A stretch of DNA of 64,000 nt from Pseudomonas hefeiensis (GCF_030687835.1 NZ_CP117449.1:620001-684000); one strand, 5' to 3'. Positions 38,792 through 50,880 are shown, counted from the stretch's first letter. Numbers and translations: made by a program. The notes: generated by a model not told the origin, from the sequence alone.

Positions 38792-40701
38792 GCGATGAAC
38801 TGACCGGCAGCAACGCCCGCATCGAACTGCTCAGCCCCCGGCTGGCGAACCAGATCGCCGCCGGTGAGGTGGTCGAGCGTCCGGCGTCGGTCATCAAGGA
38901 GTTGCTGGAGAACAGTCTCGACTCCGGGGCCAAACGCATCGATGTGGATATCGAGCAGGGCGGCGTCAAGCTGTTGCGAGTGCGCGATGACGGTGGCGGC
39001 ATTCCTGCCGACGACCTGCCATTGGCCCTGGCGCGCCACGCCACCAGCAAGATCCGCGACCTGGAAGACCTCGAGCGGGTCATGAGCCTGGGGTTCCGTG
39101 GCGAGGCACTGGCCTCCATCAGTTCGGTGTCGCGCCTGACACTCACCTCCCGTACCCGTGAAGCCGACCAGGCCTGGCAGGTCGAAACCGAAGGGCGGGA
39201 CATGGCGTCCCGCGTCCAGCCTGCGGCCCATCCGGTGGGCACCTCGGTGGAAGTACGCGACCTGTTCTTCAATACCCCGGCCCGACGCAAGTTTCTCAAG
39301 GCTGAGAAGACTGAATTCGATCATTTGCAGGAAGTCATCAAGCGCCTGGCCCTGGCGCGTTTTGACGTGGCGTTCCATTTGCGCCACAACGGCAAGACCA
39401 TCCTCAGCCTGCACGAGGCCCATGATGATGCGGCCCGGGCGCGACGCGTCGGCGCGGTGTGCGGTGCGGGCTTCCTGGAGCAGGCATTGCCCATCGAAGT
39501 GGAGCGCAATGGCCTGCACCTGTGGGGTTGGGTCGGGCTGCCGACTTTTTCTCGCAGCCAGGCGGACTTGCAGTACTTCTACGTAAACGGGCGCGCGGTG
39601 CGCGACAAACTGGTGGCCCACGCGGTGCGCCAGGCCTATCGCGACGTGTTGTTCAACGGTCGGCATCCGACCTTCGTGCTGTTTTTCGAAGTCGACCCCG
39701 CGGTGGTGGACGTCAACGTGCACCCGACCAAGCATGAAGTGCGCTTTCGTGACGGGCGCATGGTGCACGATTTCCTCTACGGCACCTTGCACCGCGCCTT
39801 GGGTGATGTGCGCCCCGAAGATCAATTGGCGGCACCGGCGGCAGTGGCCGGCATGGTCCGGCCAACGGGGCTGGAGGCTGGCGAATTCGGACCTCAAGGC
39901 GAAATGCGTCTGGCCGCCAACGCACTGCTGGAACAACCCCAGCCCCAGCCGACCTACAACGCCGCCGGGACCGGCGCCGGCAGCGGTTACCAGTACCAAT
40001 ACACCCCGCGTGCGCAATCGAGCGTGCCCGCCGCCGAAGCTCAGGCGGCTTATCGCGAGTTTTTCAAACCCCTGCCTGAGACCGGTGCGGCGGCGTTGCC
40101 GGACGGCCAGGGTGACATTCCGCCACTGGGTTATGCCCTGGCGCAGCTCAAAGGGATCTATATCCTCTCGGAAAATGCCCAGGGCCTGGTCCTGGTAGAC
40201 ATGCATGCCGCCCACGAGCGGATCATGTACGAGCGCCTGAAAATCGCCATGGCCAGTGAAGGCCTTAGCGGGCAACCGCTGCTGGTGCCTGAATCCCTGG
40301 CGGTCAGCCAGCGTGAGGCCGATTGCGCCGAGGAGCATGTGAGCTGGTTCCAGCGCCTGGGCTTTGAGCTGCAGCGCCTGGGCCCGGAAACCCTGGCGAT
40401 CCGGCAGATCCCGGCCCTGTTGAAACAGGCCGAGGCCAACCGACTGGTCAGCGACGTGCTGGCGGACCTGATGGAGTACGGCACCAGCGACCGGATCCAG
40501 GCGCACCTGAACGAACTGCTCGGCACCATGGCCTGTCACGGCGCAATCCGCGCCAACCGGCGCCTGGCCTTGCCGGAAATGAACGGTCTGCTGCGGGACA
40601 TGGAAAATACTGAGCGCAGCGGTCAATGCAACCATGGCCGGCCGACCTGGACCCAACTGGGCCTGGACGACCTGGACAAACTGTTCCTGCGCGGTCGTTG
40701 A
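38788..40701 (+). CDS. mutL: DNA mismatch repair protein MutL
   Basis: MutL couples mismatch recognition by MutS to strand removal. The 637 residues hold GHKL ATPase motifs ([29 protein letters not shown]) in the first 330 residues, a proline/glutamine-rich linker (about 360-440) and a C-terminal dimerisation domain. That domain contains [12 protein letters not shown] starting at Asp471, a variant of the DQHA(X)2E(X)4E endonuclease motif, in keeping with nicking MutL proteins of Pseudomonas. It overlaps amiB by 4 nt and miaA by 1 nt. Confidence 0.97.
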   Translation: MSDELTGSNARIELLSPRLANQIAAGEVVERPASVIKELLENSLDSGAKRIDVDIEQGGVKLLRVRDDGGGIPADDLPLALARHATSKIRDLEDLERVMSLGFRGEALASISSVSRLTLTSRTREADQAWQVETEGRDMASRVQPAAHPVGTSVEVRDLFFNTPARRKFLKAEKTEFDHLQEVIKRLALARFDVAFHLRHNGKTILSLHEAHDDAARARRVGAVCGAGFLEQALPIEVERNGLHLWGWVGLPTFSRSQADLQYFYVNGRAVRDKLVAHAVRQAYRDVLFNGRHPTFVLFFEVDPAVVDVNVHPTKHEVRFRDGRMVHDFLYGTLHRALGDVRPEDQLAAPAAVAGMVRPTGLEAGEFGPQGEMRLAANALLEQPQPQPTYNAAGTGAGSGYQYQYTPRAQSSVPAAEAQAAYREFFKPLPETGAAALPDGQGDIPPLGYALAQLKGIYILSENAQGLVLVDMHAAHERIMYERLKIAMASEGLSGQPLLVPESLAVSQREADCAEEHVSWFQRLGFELQRLGPETLAIRQIPALLKQAEANRLVSDVLADLMEYGTSDRIQAHLNELLGTMACHGAIRANRRLALPEMNGLLRDMENTERSGQCNHGRPTWTQLGLDDLDKLFLRGR

Positions 40702-41672
40702 TGAGCCAATTACCTCCTGCGATCTTTCTGATGGGGCCAACCGCTGCCGGTAAGACCGACCTGGCCATTGAATTGACCAAAGTACTGCCCTGCGAGCTGA
40801 TCAGCGTCGATTCGGCCTTGGTCTACCGGGGTATGGATATCGGCACCGCCAAGCCGTCAAAAGAGCTGCTGGCTGAGTTCCCACACCGACTGATCGACAT
40901 CCTGGATCCGGCCGAGGCTTACTCGGCAGCGGATTTTCGCCGCGATGCCCTTCAGGCCATGGCCGAAATCACCGCCAGAGGCAAGATTCCGCTGCTGGTG
41001 GGCGGCACGATGCTGTATTACAAGGCCCTGGTCGAGGGGTTGGCGGATATGCCGGCAGCCGATCCCAGCGTGCGTGCGCAGATCGAAGAAGAGGCTGCAC
41101 GCCTTGGCTGGCAAGCTTTGCACGAACAATTGGCGGTCATCGACCCGGAGTCGGCAGCGCGTATTCACCCCAACGACCCGCAGCGGCTCAGTCGGGCGCT
41201 GGAGGTTTATCGGGTCAGCGGTCAGAGCATGACCGCTCTGCGACAGCGACAATCTGCGCAAAGTACTGAAGCAGCCGCTTCGGGAATGCAACAATTGCCC
41301 TATACTGTCGCCAATCTGGCCATCGCTCCGGCGAACCGGCAAGTGCTTCATCGGCGAATTGAACAAAGATTCACATTAATGTTGGAACAGGGATTCATAG
41401 ACGAGGTCGTAGCCCTGCGTGAGCGAAGTGACCTGCATGCCGGGTTGCCGTCTATACGTGCGGTGGGCTATCGACAAGTCTGGGACTATCTTGACGGCAA
41501 GCTGACGTTAGCCGAGATGCAGGAGCGTGGAATCATTGCCACGCGCCAATTGGCGAAACGCCAGTTCACCTGGCTGCGCAGCTGGACTGACCTGCACTGG
41601 CTTGACAGTCTCGATTGCGACAATCTGCCACGCGCCTTGAAATACCTTGGGACCATCTCCATATTGAGCTGA
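40701..41672 (+). CDS. miaA: tRNA dimethylallyltransferase MiaA
   Basis: MiaA adds the isopentenyl group to A37 of tRNAs reading UNN codons. The 323-residue protein has the P-loop [46 protein letters not shown] and RLSRALEVY. The start ATG overlaps the mutL stop (TGATG). hfq follows 91 nt later, as in most gamma-proteobacteria. Confidence 0.97.
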   Translation: MSQLPPAIFLMGPTAAGKTDLAIELTKVLPCELISVDSALVYRGMDIGTAKPSKELLAEFPHRLIDILDPAEAYSAADFRRDALQAMAEITARGKIPLLVGGTMLYYKALVEGLADMPAADPSVRAQIEEEAARLGWQALHEQLAVIDPESAARIHPNDPQRLSRALEVYRVSGQSMTALRQRQSAQSTEAAASGMQQLPYTVANLAIAPANRQVLHRRIEQRFTLMLEQGFIDEVVALRERSDLHAGLPSIRAVGYRQVWDYLDGKLTLAEMQERGIIATRQLAKRQFTWLRSWTDLHWLDSLDCDNLPRALKYLGTISILS

Positions 41673-41763
41673 GTCCTTGCAATTGCCGTCTATCCTTGGG
41701 GGTGTGACGGCCCAAGCCATCTGATTCCGATTTTAATTATTGATCCTTAAAGGAGTGCGGCAC

Positions 41764-42024
41764 ATGTCAAAAGGGCATTCGCTACAAGACCCTTACTTGA
41801 ACACTTTACGTAAAGAGAAAGTTGGGGTGTCCATCTATCTGGTCAACGGGATCAAACTGCAAGGCCAGATCGAGTCTTTCGACCAGTTCGTCATCCTTCT
41901 GAAAAACACCGTCAGCCAGATGGTCTACAAGCACGCGATCTCGACAGTAGTGCCCGTCCGAGCGATTCGTCTGCCTAGCGCGACCGAATCCGAAGCCGGT
42001 GATGCTGAACCGGGTAACGCTTGA
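41764..42024 (+). CDS. hfq: RNA chaperone Hfq
   Basis: Hfq is the ring-shaped hexameric RNA chaperone for small-RNA and, in Pseudomonas, Crc-dependent catabolite control. The 86-residue form is typical of the genus, with Sm1 ([20 protein letters not shown]) and Sm2 ([10 protein letters not shown]) motifs and a short acidic tail. ATG 41764 has AAAGGAG upstream. The gap to miaA probably holds a promoter, but I could not define one. Confidence 0.98.
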   Translation: MSKGHSLQDPYLNTLRKEKVGVSIYLVNGIKLQGQIESFDQFVILLKNTVSQMVYKHAISTVVPVRAIRLPSATESEAGDAEPGNA

Positions 42025-42036
42025 TAGGAGTCTCCT

Positions 42037-43338
42037 TTGTTCTTTGAGCGCCACGGTGGGGGTGAGCGGGCCATTCTCGTTCACTTGGATGGACAAGACC
42101 CTGAGGCGCGCGAAGATCCGCAGGAGTTTCAGGAATTGGCACTTTCGGCCGGCGCCGAGACCGTCGCGTTTTTTAACGTGCCGCGTCATCGGCCAACCGC
42201 CAAATACCTGATAGGCAGCGGCAAGGTCGAGGAATTGCGCGACCTGGTCAAAACCGAACAGGTCGACCTGGTGATTTTCAATCACATTCTCACGCCCAGT
42301 CAGGAGCGTAACCTCGAACGTGTGTTCGAGTGTCGCGTGATCGACCGCACAGGGCTGATTCTCGACATCTTCGCCCAACGCGCCCGTACCCATGAAGGCA
42401 AGCTCCAGGTCGAACTGGCCCAGCTTGAACACATGAGTACGCGGCTGGTTCGTGGCTGGACCCACCTTGAGCGGCAGAAGGGCGGTATCGGTCTGCGCGG
42501 TCCGGGTGAGACCCAGCTGGAAACCGACCGGCGTCTGCTGCGGGTTCGCCTGCGCCAGATCAAGGGGCGCCTGGAAAAGGTCCGCAGTCAGCGTGAGCAA
42601 TCACGACGCGGCCGCAAGCGTGCTGATATCCCGACGGTTTCACTGGTGGGTTATACCAACGCCGGTAAATCGACGCTGTTCAATAACGTGACCCAATCCG
42701 ACGTCTACGCCGCCGACCAGTTGTTCGCCACGCTCGATCCGACCCTGCGCCGGCTCGATCTGGACGACCTCGGGCCGATTGTGCTGGCCGACACCGTGGG
42801 CTTCATTCGGCACCTGCCGCATAAGCTGGTCGAGGCTTTTCGGGCTACGCTCGAAGAGTCGAGCAACTCCGACCTGCTGCTGCACGTGATCGATGCCGCC
42901 GAGCCGGACCGGATGCTGCAGATCGAGCAGGTCATGGTGGTGCTGGGCGAGATCGGAGCCCAGGACTTGCCGATCCTTGAGGTATACAACAAACTCGATT
43001 TGCTCGAAGGCGTGGAGCCGCAGATCCAGCGCGATGCCGATGGCAAACCGCAGCGGGTCTGGTTATCGGCCCGCGACGGTTCTGGTCTGGATCTGCTCAA
43101 GCAGGCCGTGGCGGAGCTATTGGGCAACGACCTGTTTGTCGGCACGCTGAAGTTGCCGCAACGTTTTGCCCGGCTGCGGGCCCAGTTCTTTGAACTCGGA
43201 GCGGTGCAGAAAGAAGAACATGATGAAGAAGGCATCTGCCTGCTGGCGGTTCGCCTGCCTCGGGCGGAGCTCAATCGACTGGTCAGTCGCGAAGGGCTGC
43301 AGCCGATGGAATTCATCGAGCAACACACTTTGCAATAA
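42037..43338 (+). CDS. hflX: Ribosome-rescue GTPase HflX
   Basis: HflX binds 50S subunits and splits stalled ribosomes under stress. The 433 residues hold the N-terminal HflX domain (about 1-190, with GSGKVEELRDLV), a helical linker, then the G domain with GYTNAGKSTLFN, DTVGFIRHLP and NKLDLLEG. The start is TTG at 42037 with TAGGAG six nt upstream; the in-frame sequence before it is absent. 12 nt separate it from hfq. Confidence 0.95.
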   Translation: MFFERHGGGERAILVHLDGQDPEAREDPQEFQELALSAGAETVAFFNVPRHRPTAKYLIGSGKVEELRDLVKTEQVDLVIFNHILTPSQERNLERVFECRVIDRTGLILDIFAQRARTHEGKLQVELAQLEHMSTRLVRGWTHLERQKGGIGLRGPGETQLETDRRLLRVRLRQIKGRLEKVRSQREQSRRGRKRADIPTVSLVGYTNAGKSTLFNNVTQSDVYAADQLFATLDPTLRRLDLDDLGPIVLADTVGFIRHLPHKLVEAFRATLEESSNSDLLLHVIDAAEPDRMLQIEQVMVVLGEIGAQDLPILEVYNKLDLLEGVEPQIQRDADGKPQRVWLSARDGSGLDLLKQAVAELLGNDLFVGTLKLPQRFARLRAQFFELGAVQKEEHDEEGICLLAVRLPRAELNRLVSREGLQPMEFIEQHTLQ

Positions 43339-43423
43339 AAGCCTGAGAAAGCGGTGTCAGGCATTCTGTAGCATTGGTCGGCGCGCCGTGGGTGCGTCTT
43401 TGCTTTATCAGATGGAGAGCGCT

Positions 43424-44593
43424 ATGGCTTGGAATGAGCCGGGTGGCAACTCGAATAATCAGGATCCCTGGGGTGGCAAACGTCGTAACAACGGCGACCG
43501 CAAGGGACCGCCGGATCTCGACGAGGCCTTCCGAAAGCTGCAGGAAAGCCTGAACGGTTTGTTCGGTGGTGGTAAGAAACGCGGTGACGATGGGGGTGGT
43601 CGTTCGGGCAAGGGCGGCGGTTTCGGCCTGCTCGGCATCGGTCTCGTCGTGCTCGCAGCTGTCTGGCTGTATAGCGCGGTTTATGTCGTGGACGAGCAGG
43701 AGCAGGCTGTAGTGCTGCGCTTTGGCAAGTACTACGAAACTGTCGGGCCGGGCCTGAATATCTATTTCCCGCCGATCGACAAGAAGTTCATGGAAAACGT
43801 CACGCGTGAGCGTGCCTACACCAAGCAGGGCCAGATGCTCACTGAAGACGAAAACATCGTCGAAGTGCCGCTGACCGTGCAATACAAGATCTCCAATCTG
43901 CAAGACTTCGTCCTGAACGTCGACCAGCCGGAAATCAGCCTGCAGCACGCAACTGAAAGCGCCTTGCGCCATGTGGTGGGCTCCACCGCCATGGATCAGG
44001 TGCTGACAGAAGGTCGTGAGTTGATGGCCAGCGAAATCAAGGAGCGCCTGCAACGGTTCCTCGACACCTATCGCACCGGTATCACCGTTACCCAGGTCAA
44101 CGTTCAGAGCGCAGCGGCACCGCGTGAAGTCCAGGAAGCCTTCGATGACGTGATCCGTGCCCGTGAAGACGAGCAGCGTTCGCGTAACCAGGCCGAGACC
44201 TACGCCAACGGCGTCGTGCCGGAAGCCCGTGGTCAGGCCCAGCGCATCATTGAAGATGCCAACGGTTATCGCGACGAAGTGGTTTCCCGTGCCAAGGGTG
44301 AGGCGGACCGCTTCACCAAGCTGGTGGCCGAGTACCGCAAGGCGCCTGAAGTGACCCGCGAGCGTCTCTATCTGGACACCATGCAGGAAGTCTTCAGCAA
44401 CACCAGCAAGGTCCTCGTGACCGGCAACAAGAACGGCCAGAGCAATCTGCTGTACTTGCCGCTGGACAAGATGGTCGAAGGCGGTCGTAAAACCGGCACG
44501 CCGCCGTCCAGCACGGCCGCCGCCGGCAATGAAGCCAATGCCCGCGCGGCGGAGCAGCAGCAACAGCAAGCACGTACCAGGGAGAGTCGCTGA
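43424..44593 (+). CDS. hflK: FtsH protease modulator HflK
   Basis: HflK forms, with HflC, a membrane cage around the FtsH protease. The 389-residue protein has a glycine-rich N-terminus (MAWNEPGGNSNNQDPWGG), a basic and glycine-rich stretch, one transmembrane helix (about 67-87) and a periplasmic SPFH/Band-7 domain followed by a coiled coil. The C-terminus is rich in Ala and Gln. ATG 43424 follows GGAGAG; the frame is open far upstream but lacks similarity. Confidence 0.95.
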   Translation: MAWNEPGGNSNNQDPWGGKRRNNGDRKGPPDLDEAFRKLQESLNGLFGGGKKRGDDGGGRSGKGGGFGLLGIGLVVLAAVWLYSAVYVVDEQEQAVVLRFGKYYETVGPGLNIYFPPIDKKFMENVTRERAYTKQGQMLTEDENIVEVPLTVQYKISNLQDFVLNVDQPEISLQHATESALRHVVGSTAMDQVLTEGRELMASEIKERLQRFLDTYRTGITVTQVNVQSAAAPREVQEAFDDVIRAREDEQRSRNQAETYANGVVPEARGQAQRIIEDANGYRDEVVSRAKGEADRFTKLVAEYRKAPEVTRERLYLDTMQEVFSNTSKVLVTGNKNGQSNLLYLPLDKMVEGGRKTGTPPSSTAAAGNEANARAAEQQQQQARTRESR

Positions 44594-45462
44594 TGAGCAA
44601 TAAATCGCTGATCGCCCTTATTGTCGGTGTCGTCGTGGCGATCGCTGCCTGGAACTGCTTCTACATCGTGGCTCAGACCGAGCGTGCGGTGTTACTGCAA
44701 TTCGGTCGCGTGGTCGAGGCGGATGTCCAGCCGGGCCTGCATGTGAAGGTGCCGTACGTCAACAAGGTGCGCAAGTTCGATGGCCGCCTGATGACGCTGG
44801 ATGCGCCGACACAACGCTTCCTGACGCTGGAAAAGAAAGCCGTGATGGTGGACGCCTACGCCAAGTGGCGGGTGAAAGATGCCGAGCGCTTCTACACCGC
44901 GACTTCCGGCCTCAAGCAGATCGCCGACGAGCGTCTGTCCCGTCGTCTGGAATCGGGCCTGCGTGACCAGTTCGGTAAGCGCACGCTGCATGAAGTCGTG
45001 TCCGGTGAGCGTGATGCGCTCATGGCCGACATCACCCGTTCGCTGAACGCAATGGCGGAAAAAGAGCTGGGTATCGAAGTTGTCGATGTCCGGGTCAAGG
45101 CCATCGACCTGCCGAAGGAAGTGAACCGCAGCGTGTTCGAGCGGATGAGTACTGAGCGTGAGCGTGAAGCTCGCGAGCACCGCGCCAAGGGTAACGAGCT
45201 GGCTGAAGGCATCCGTGCCGACGCCGATCGCCAACGTCGCGTGTTGCTGGCCGAAGCCTATCGTGAATCGGAAGAGCTGCGTGGTGATGGTGATGCCCAG
45301 GCCGCTTCGATCTACGCCAATGCCTACGGCCAGGATCAGGAGTTCTACGCGTTCTACCGTAGCCTGCGTGCCTACCGTGAAAGCTTTGCGGACAAATCCG
45401 ACGTCCTGGTCCTTGACCCAAGCAGCGACTTCTTCCAGTACCTGGAAAAGTCCAAGCCTTGA
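44593..45462 (+). CDS. hflC: FtsH protease modulator HflC
   Basis: The HflK partner, 289 residues, with an N-terminal membrane helix (MSNKSLIALIVGVVVAIAAW) and an SPFH/Band-7 domain (VRVKAIDLPKEVNRSVFERM, then a long charged helix). The ATG overlaps the hflK stop by one nt. In P. aeruginosa a small DUF2065 gene usually follows; I do not find it here. Confidence 0.96.
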   Translation: MSNKSLIALIVGVVVAIAAWNCFYIVAQTERAVLLQFGRVVEADVQPGLHVKVPYVNKVRKFDGRLMTLDAPTQRFLTLEKKAVMVDAYAKWRVKDAERFYTATSGLKQIADERLSRRLESGLRDQFGKRTLHEVVSGERDALMADITRSLNAMAEKELGIEVVDVRVKAIDLPKEVNRSVFERMSTEREREAREHRAKGNELAEGIRADADRQRRVLLAEAYRESEELRGDGDAQAASIYANAYGQDQEFYAFYRSLRAYRESFADKSDVLVLDPSSDFFQYLEKSKP

Positions 45463-45480
45463 CGCGACGTTGACCTGAAA

Positions 45481-45515
45481 CACTCCGCCCGGCGGCTAAA
45501 GCGTCGGGCGGGGTG
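45481..45515 (+). terminator. Strong hairpin after hflC
   Basis: The stem CACTCCGCCCG/CGGGCGGGGTG (one G-T pair) encloses a 13-nt loop, 19 nt after the hflC stop. It lacks a T-run, so it may work as a 3'-end stabiliser or partial terminator. Confidence 0.6.
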
Positions 45516-45546
45516 ATCCTTTGGGAAAACGTGTGTATGATGCGGC

Positions 45547-45570
45547 AGCCGGGAAATTCCCGGCTTTTTT
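45547..45570 (+). terminator. Rho-independent terminator
   Basis: AGCCGGGAA/TTCCCGGCT followed directly by six T's. It ends the hfq-hflXKC transcription unit. Confidence 0.9.
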
Positions 45571-45775
45571 GCGTCTGCACGTTCGATTGCGGTTTTGGTT
45601 GCAGGCGTCGGGTTGTACGACTCGACAGGTTTTTCGAGGAAAGTGCTTGGCGAGGCCGACTACAGGCCATTCGTCACGTTGCTCATGCGCGGGGTTTGCG
45701 TGTGGGCGGAGCATTTTCTGCTTCACTCAAGGCTTGCCCGAGGGCTGGCCGCCCGGACCATAGGGGAATGGCGTA

Positions 45776-46963
45776 ATGGCAACGGTAGACCGCTGGCTGC
45801 TGCCAGATGGCATCGAAGAAGTACTGCCACCGGAAGCTACGCGTATCGAAGTAGCGCGTCGGCAGGTGTTGGATCTGTTCCAGAGCTGGGGTTACGAATT
45901 CGTCGTTACCCCGCATATCGAGTACCTGGAATCCCTGCTGACCGGCGCGGGCCAGGACCTGGATCTGCGCACCTTCAAGGTTATCGACCCGCAGTCGGGC
46001 CGGCAGATGGGCTTTCGTGCTGACATCACCCCGCAGGTAGCGCGTATCGACGCCCACACCCTGCGTCGTGAAGGCCCGAGTCGCCTGTGCTACGCCGGCA
46101 GCGTGCTGCACGCCCAGCCGCGCGCCCTGTCGTCTTCGCGCAGTCCGATCCAGCTGGGTGCCGAGTTGTATGGCGATGCCAGCCCGAGCAGCGACGTAGA
46201 AGTCATCAGCCTGATGTTGGCCATGCTGCAACTGGCTGACGTGCCGGATGTCCACATGGATCTGGGGCATGTTGGCATCTATCGTGGCTTGGCGCGGGCG
46301 GCCGGTTTGTCCGGCGAAGTGGAGCAGCAGTTGTTCGATGCCTTGCAGCGCAAGGCCATCGATGAAGTGATCAGTCTGACCGAAGGCCTGCCGGCCGATC
46401 TGTCCGGCATGTTGCGGGCGCTGGTAGACCTCTGCGGAGGTCGCGAAGTGCTGGCCGCTGCCCGCGAACGGCTGGCCCATGCGCCGGCACCTGTACTCGC
46501 GGCACTGGACGATTTGCTGGCGATTGCCGAGCGCCTGTCGGTGCGTTTCCCCGAGTTGCCGCTGTATTTCGACCTGGGCGAATTGCGCGGTTATCACTAC
46601 CACACTGGCGTAGTCTTCGCGGTGTTTGTACCGGGCGTGGGTCAGTCCATCGCTCAGGGTGGTCGCTACGATGATATCGGCGCCGACTTCGGTCGTGCCC
46701 GTCCGGCGACCGGCTTCTCTACCGATTTGAAAACCCTGGTGACCCTGGGGCGTGCTGAAGTCGAGCTACCGTCTGGCGGTATCTGGATGCCCGACAGTAC
46801 GGATGCAGCACTCTGGCAGACGGTCTGCCAGTTGCGCAGTGAGGGTCAGCGTGTCGTCCAGGCCTTGCCTGGGCAGCCTCTGGCCGCCGCCCGTGAAGCG
46901 GACTGCGACCGGCAATTGATTCAGCAGAACGGGCTTTGGCAAGTATTGCCGCTGGCTTCTTGA
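45776..46963 (+). CDS. hisZ: ATP phosphoribosyltransferase regulatory subunit HisZ
   Basis: HisZ, a catalytically inactive histidyl-tRNA synthetase relative, pairs with short HisG to form the first enzyme of histidine synthesis. The 395-residue protein keeps the class II fold ([48 protein letters not shown]) but lacks the anticodon-binding domain. It is followed 54 nt later by purA, the usual Pseudomonas order. Confidence 0.95.
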   Translation: MATVDRWLLPDGIEEVLPPEATRIEVARRQVLDLFQSWGYEFVVTPHIEYLESLLTGAGQDLDLRTFKVIDPQSGRQMGFRADITPQVARIDAHTLRREGPSRLCYAGSVLHAQPRALSSSRSPIQLGAELYGDASPSSDVEVISLMLAMLQLADVPDVHMDLGHVGIYRGLARAAGLSGEVEQQLFDALQRKAIDEVISLTEGLPADLSGMLRALVDLCGGREVLAAARERLAHAPAPVLAALDDLLAIAERLSVRFPELPLYFDLGELRGYHYHTGVVFAVFVPGVGQSIAQGGRYDDIGADFGRARPATGFSTDLKTLVTLGRAEVELPSGGIWMPDSTDAALWQTVCQLRSEGQRVVQALPGQPLAAAREADCDRQLIQQNGLWQVLPLAS

Positions 46964-48310
<1,347 letters not shown>

Positions 48311-48325
48311 TAAGTCGTTGATGTA

Positions 48326-48357
48326 AAAAACAAAGGACCCTCGTTTGGGTCCTTTGT
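48326..48357. terminator. Bidirectional hairpin after purA
   Basis: ACAAAGGACCC/GGGTCCTTTGT with a 6-nt loop, preceded by A6 and followed by CAT. The U-tract is better on the minus strand, but it is placed to end purA transcription. Confidence 0.75.
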
Positions 48358-48460
48358 CATATCTGGCTGCCAGGCGGCACGACACTTGCTATACAGCTTA
48401 AATAATAAGTGCTTTTTTTGAAGTGCTAGCAATTTAATGGCGTTAGTAGAGGGATTCCCT

Positions 48461-50395
48461 GTGTCGGCCGTTCTCTCATTGTTACAAAGCCGCCTGTTGC
48501 GGCCCGTATTCGTTACTCTCGGTGTCGCCCTTTTGGTGCAGGTCCTGGTGGCTGTCGCGCTGACGCGAAGCACGGTCACTGCGCTGGAGGCCGATCTAGA
48601 GGCTCGGCTCGGGGGCGACAGTCAGAAATTGTCTGGCGAACTGGAGCAGGCCGGGCGTGAAGTCACCTCAAGCCTGGACAGCTTGTCTTCCAGCACCCGC
48701 CAGCGTCTCACCGCCGGTTTATCCACACGTTTGAAGGATGAGCAGGCGCAGTTGCGCGCGACGCTGGAAAAGTCGCTCAAGGATTCCGCCAATGATATGG
48801 CGCAGCTTCTGGCTTCGGTCGCGCCGCGCGCCATGTGGGACAGCGACGTGCCGGCCCTCTCTGAGTTTGCCCGTCGGGCCCAGCGCAATCCCAACGTACT
48901 CTTCGTCATTTATGACGACGCCACCGGCCAGCACCTGACCCGCTACCTGAATCGGCAAAACCCGATCAACAAGGCTTTGCTGGAAAAAGGCAAGGGCGAT
49001 CGAGCGCTGGACAAGGTGCTGGATGCGGCGAAGAACGATCCCTCGGTGTATTACCTTGAAGCATCGATCAGCCCCAACGGCGTAGAGATCGGCAAGGTGT
49101 TGATGGGGGTTTCCACGGCCTCCGTTGAAGCCGATCTGAAGGCGCTGGACCAACGCTTCTCGGCCCTGATAGCCAGTGGTGATCAGTTGGTCGGGGATAG
49201 CCTCAAGGGTGCGGCAGCCGACAGTGCCACTGCGATGCGCGGGCGCCTGGAATCGGCTCAGGCCACGGCCACGCAAATGCAGGTCAACACCGCCACCACC
49301 GTCCAGGACGCTGCGGGCACTTTGCGCTGGCGCATCGGTCTGGGCCTGGCGCTGGTGGGGTTTGGCGTGCTGGTGCTGCTGGCTGTGGTGTTGGGGCGCC
49401 GAGTAGTCAATCGCTTGAAGCTGTTGATTACCGCGATGAACGATCTGGCGGCAGGCGAGGGCGACTTGACCAAGCGCGTGCAAATCAACAGCAAGGACGA
49501 AATCGGCGACATGGCCTCGGCGGTCAATCGTTTTGTGGATAAGTTGCAGCCTATTGTGCGGGAAGCGGGTGATGTGGCCCAGCGTACGGGCGTGGAAATC
49601 GGTGCCATGACCTTGCGCAACTCCGGTGCTGATGCAGCGGCCGGGATGCAGCGTGATGAAGTGGCCGAGAGCCTGCGGGCGTTATCGCAGATGGCCGACG
49701 AAGCGCAATCGGAAAGCCAGGCGATGCAGGCTGCCTTGCAGCAGGTGGTGGAGATTCGCAAGGCCACCGACGAAAACACTCGTACATCGGCCAAGGTTGG
49801 CGGTTTGATCGAGGCACTGGCCGGGCAGGTCGATACGGGGGCGAAAGTCATCGAGCGGCTGGCGCAGCAGAGCGAGCAGATCGAAGTGGTGCTCACCGTC
49901 ATTCACGGCATTGCCGAACAAACCAACCTGCTGGCCCTGAACGCGGCCATCGAAGCGGCGCGGGCCGGGGAAACCGGGCGCGGGTTCGCGGTGGTGGCGG
50001 ACGAGGTGCGGGCGCTGGCGAGCAAGACACAGAGTTCGACCGGCGACATCCAGGCTCACATCGTGGCGCTGCAGCAGGGCGCGCGCGAGGCGGTGGCCGC
50101 CATCGGCCAGGCCGGGCGCCAGGCCAGTGAAGGGTTGTTGGTGCTGCGTGACAGCGCGCGCTTGCAGCAGTCGGTACAGACCTCCGTAGAGCGGGTGCAT
50201 GCGGCCATCGGCTTGGCGACGCAAGCGGCGGCCCATCAGGCTCAAGGCGCGCAAGCGGTACGCGGGCGGGTGGAAACCATTCACGCCCAGGCCGAGAAAG
50301 CGGCTCAGGCCGTGGTCGAGACCACGGCCAGCGGCAAGATATTGGATAGTTTGGCGGCGCAGTTGAAGGCGAGCCTGGGGCAGTTCAGGGCTTGA
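48461..50395 (+). CDS. Methyl-accepting chemotaxis protein
   Basis: A 644-residue chemoreceptor. Membrane helix 1 covers about residues 13-36, a largely helical periplasmic sensor about 37-290, helix 2 about 290-312, then HAMP ([20 protein letters not shown]) and a signalling domain. The hairpin tip is [34 protein letters not shown] in essence, the highly conserved CheA/CheW-binding segment. The GTG at 48461 has GAGGGA 7 nt upstream; an ATG eight codons earlier lacks a ribosome-binding site. The ligand is unknown. It stands alone between purA and the tRNA genes. Confidence 0.92.
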   Translation: MSAVLSLLQSRLLRPVFVTLGVALLVQVLVAVALTRSTVTALEADLEARLGGDSQKLSGELEQAGREVTSSLDSLSSSTRQRLTAGLSTRLKDEQAQLRATLEKSLKDSANDMAQLLASVAPRAMWDSDVPALSEFARRAQRNPNVLFVIYDDATGQHLTRYLNRQNPINKALLEKGKGDRALDKVLDAAKNDPSVYYLEASISPNGVEIGKVLMGVSTASVEADLKALDQRFSALIASGDQLVGDSLKGAAADSATAMRGRLESAQATATQMQVNTATTVQDAAGTLRWRIGLGLALVGFGVLVLLAVVLGRRVVNRLKLLITAMNDLAAGEGDLTKRVQINSKDEIGDMASAVNRFVDKLQPIVREAGDVAQRTGVEIGAMTLRNSGADAAAGMQRDEVAESLRALSQMADEAQSESQAMQAALQQVVEIRKATDENTRTSAKVGGLIEALAGQVDTGAKVIERLAQQSEQIEVVLTVIHGIAEQTNLLALNAAIEAARAGETGRGFAVVADEVRALASKTQSSTGDIQAHIVALQQGAREAVAAIGQAGRQASEGLLVLRDSARLQQSVQTSVERVHAAIGLATQAAAHQAQGAQAVRGRVETIHAQAEKAAQAVVETTASGKILDSLAAQLKASLGQFRA

Positions 50396-50416
50396 TGGGC
50401 TGATCGGGCTGGCCCC

Positions 50417-50500
50417 TTCGCGAGCAAGCCCGCTCCCACAGTAGATCGAGTACTTCATGAGTACGCCACCAACTGTGGGAGCGGGCTTGCTCGCGAAGGC
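50417..50500. repeat. REP inverted pair
   Basis: TTCGCGAGCAAGCCCGCTCC faces GGAGCGGGCTTGCTCGCGAA, after the chemoreceptor gene. Confidence 0.85.
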
Positions 50501-50561
50501 GGTTTTAGCGGCTCAGATACATCCGAGTTGTCAGCCAATGAATCGACAACCCCAGAAACGC

Positions 50562-50583
50562 AAAAACCCGCTTTCGCGGGTTT
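50562..50583 (-). terminator. Terminator of tRNA-Leu copy 1
   Basis: Stem AAACCCGC/GCGGGTTT with loop TTTC and an A5 run on the left, giving a U-tract on the minus strand, 36 nt after the tRNA end. Confidence 0.85.
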
Positions 50584-50618
50584 CTGTGAGTTCAAGGCCG
50601 TAACCTTGAAGCTTGAAT

Positions 50619-50705
50619 TGGTGCCCAGAAGAAGACTCGAACTTCCACGACCTTGCGGTCACCAGCACCTGAAGCTGGCGTGTCTACCAATTTCACCATC
50701 TGGGC
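50619..50705 (-). tRNA. tRNA-Leu(CAG), copy 1
   Basis: The 87-nt class II tRNA begins GCCCAGATGGTGAAATTGG and ends CTTCTGGGCACCA, with CCA encoded. Acceptor stem GCCCAGA/TCTGGGC, D-loop GAAATTGGTAGAC, anticodon loop TTCAGGT (CAG at 50669-50671), variable arm GTGACCGCAAGGTCGT and T-loop TTCGAGT. It reads CUG, the most used leucine codon here. Confidence 0.97.
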
Positions 50706-50739
50706 AGCATCTTCAGCGTTGCCGCTGTCGATGTGGCGC

Positions 50740-50768
50740 ACTATACGGAGCGAGTTTTGATCTGTAAA
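50740..50768 (-). promoter_or_regulatory. Sigma-70 promoter of tRNA-Leu copy 1
   Basis: On the minus strand TTTACA, 17 nt, TATAGT, followed by a GC-rich discriminator (GCGCC) typical of stringently controlled stable RNA promoters. Confidence 0.85.
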
Positions 50769-50820
50769 CCCCTGTTTTTGTTTTAGTAATTACCAGCCAG
50801 ATTCCAGGGGCCGGAAATGC

Positions 50821-50846
50821 AAAAACCCGCTTTCGCGGGTTTTTTT
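50821..50846 (-). terminator. Terminator of tRNA-Leu copy 2
   Basis: The same AAACCCGC/GCGGGTTT hairpin as copy 1, with A-run and T-run on both sides, so effective in both directions. Confidence 0.88.
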
Positions 50847-50880
50847 GGAGCTAGCAGATCATTGATCTGCTGCTCGAAAT

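Larger units (their letters stand above)
45463..45775. other. hflC-hisZ gap with two hairpins and no recognised gene
   Basis: After the two terminator-like hairpins (45481-45515 and 45547-45570) about 200 nt remain before hisZ. Short open frames here have no recognisable protein features. A gene for the small DUF2065 protein, expected from the P. aeruginosa order, is not visible in any frame. It may contain the hisZ-purA promoter. Confidence 0.5.

Noticed and set aside
45595..46023. 142-codon frame in the hflC-hisZ gap running into hisZ
   Set aside because: Composition and sequence do not look like a protein, and it overlaps hisZ in another frame.
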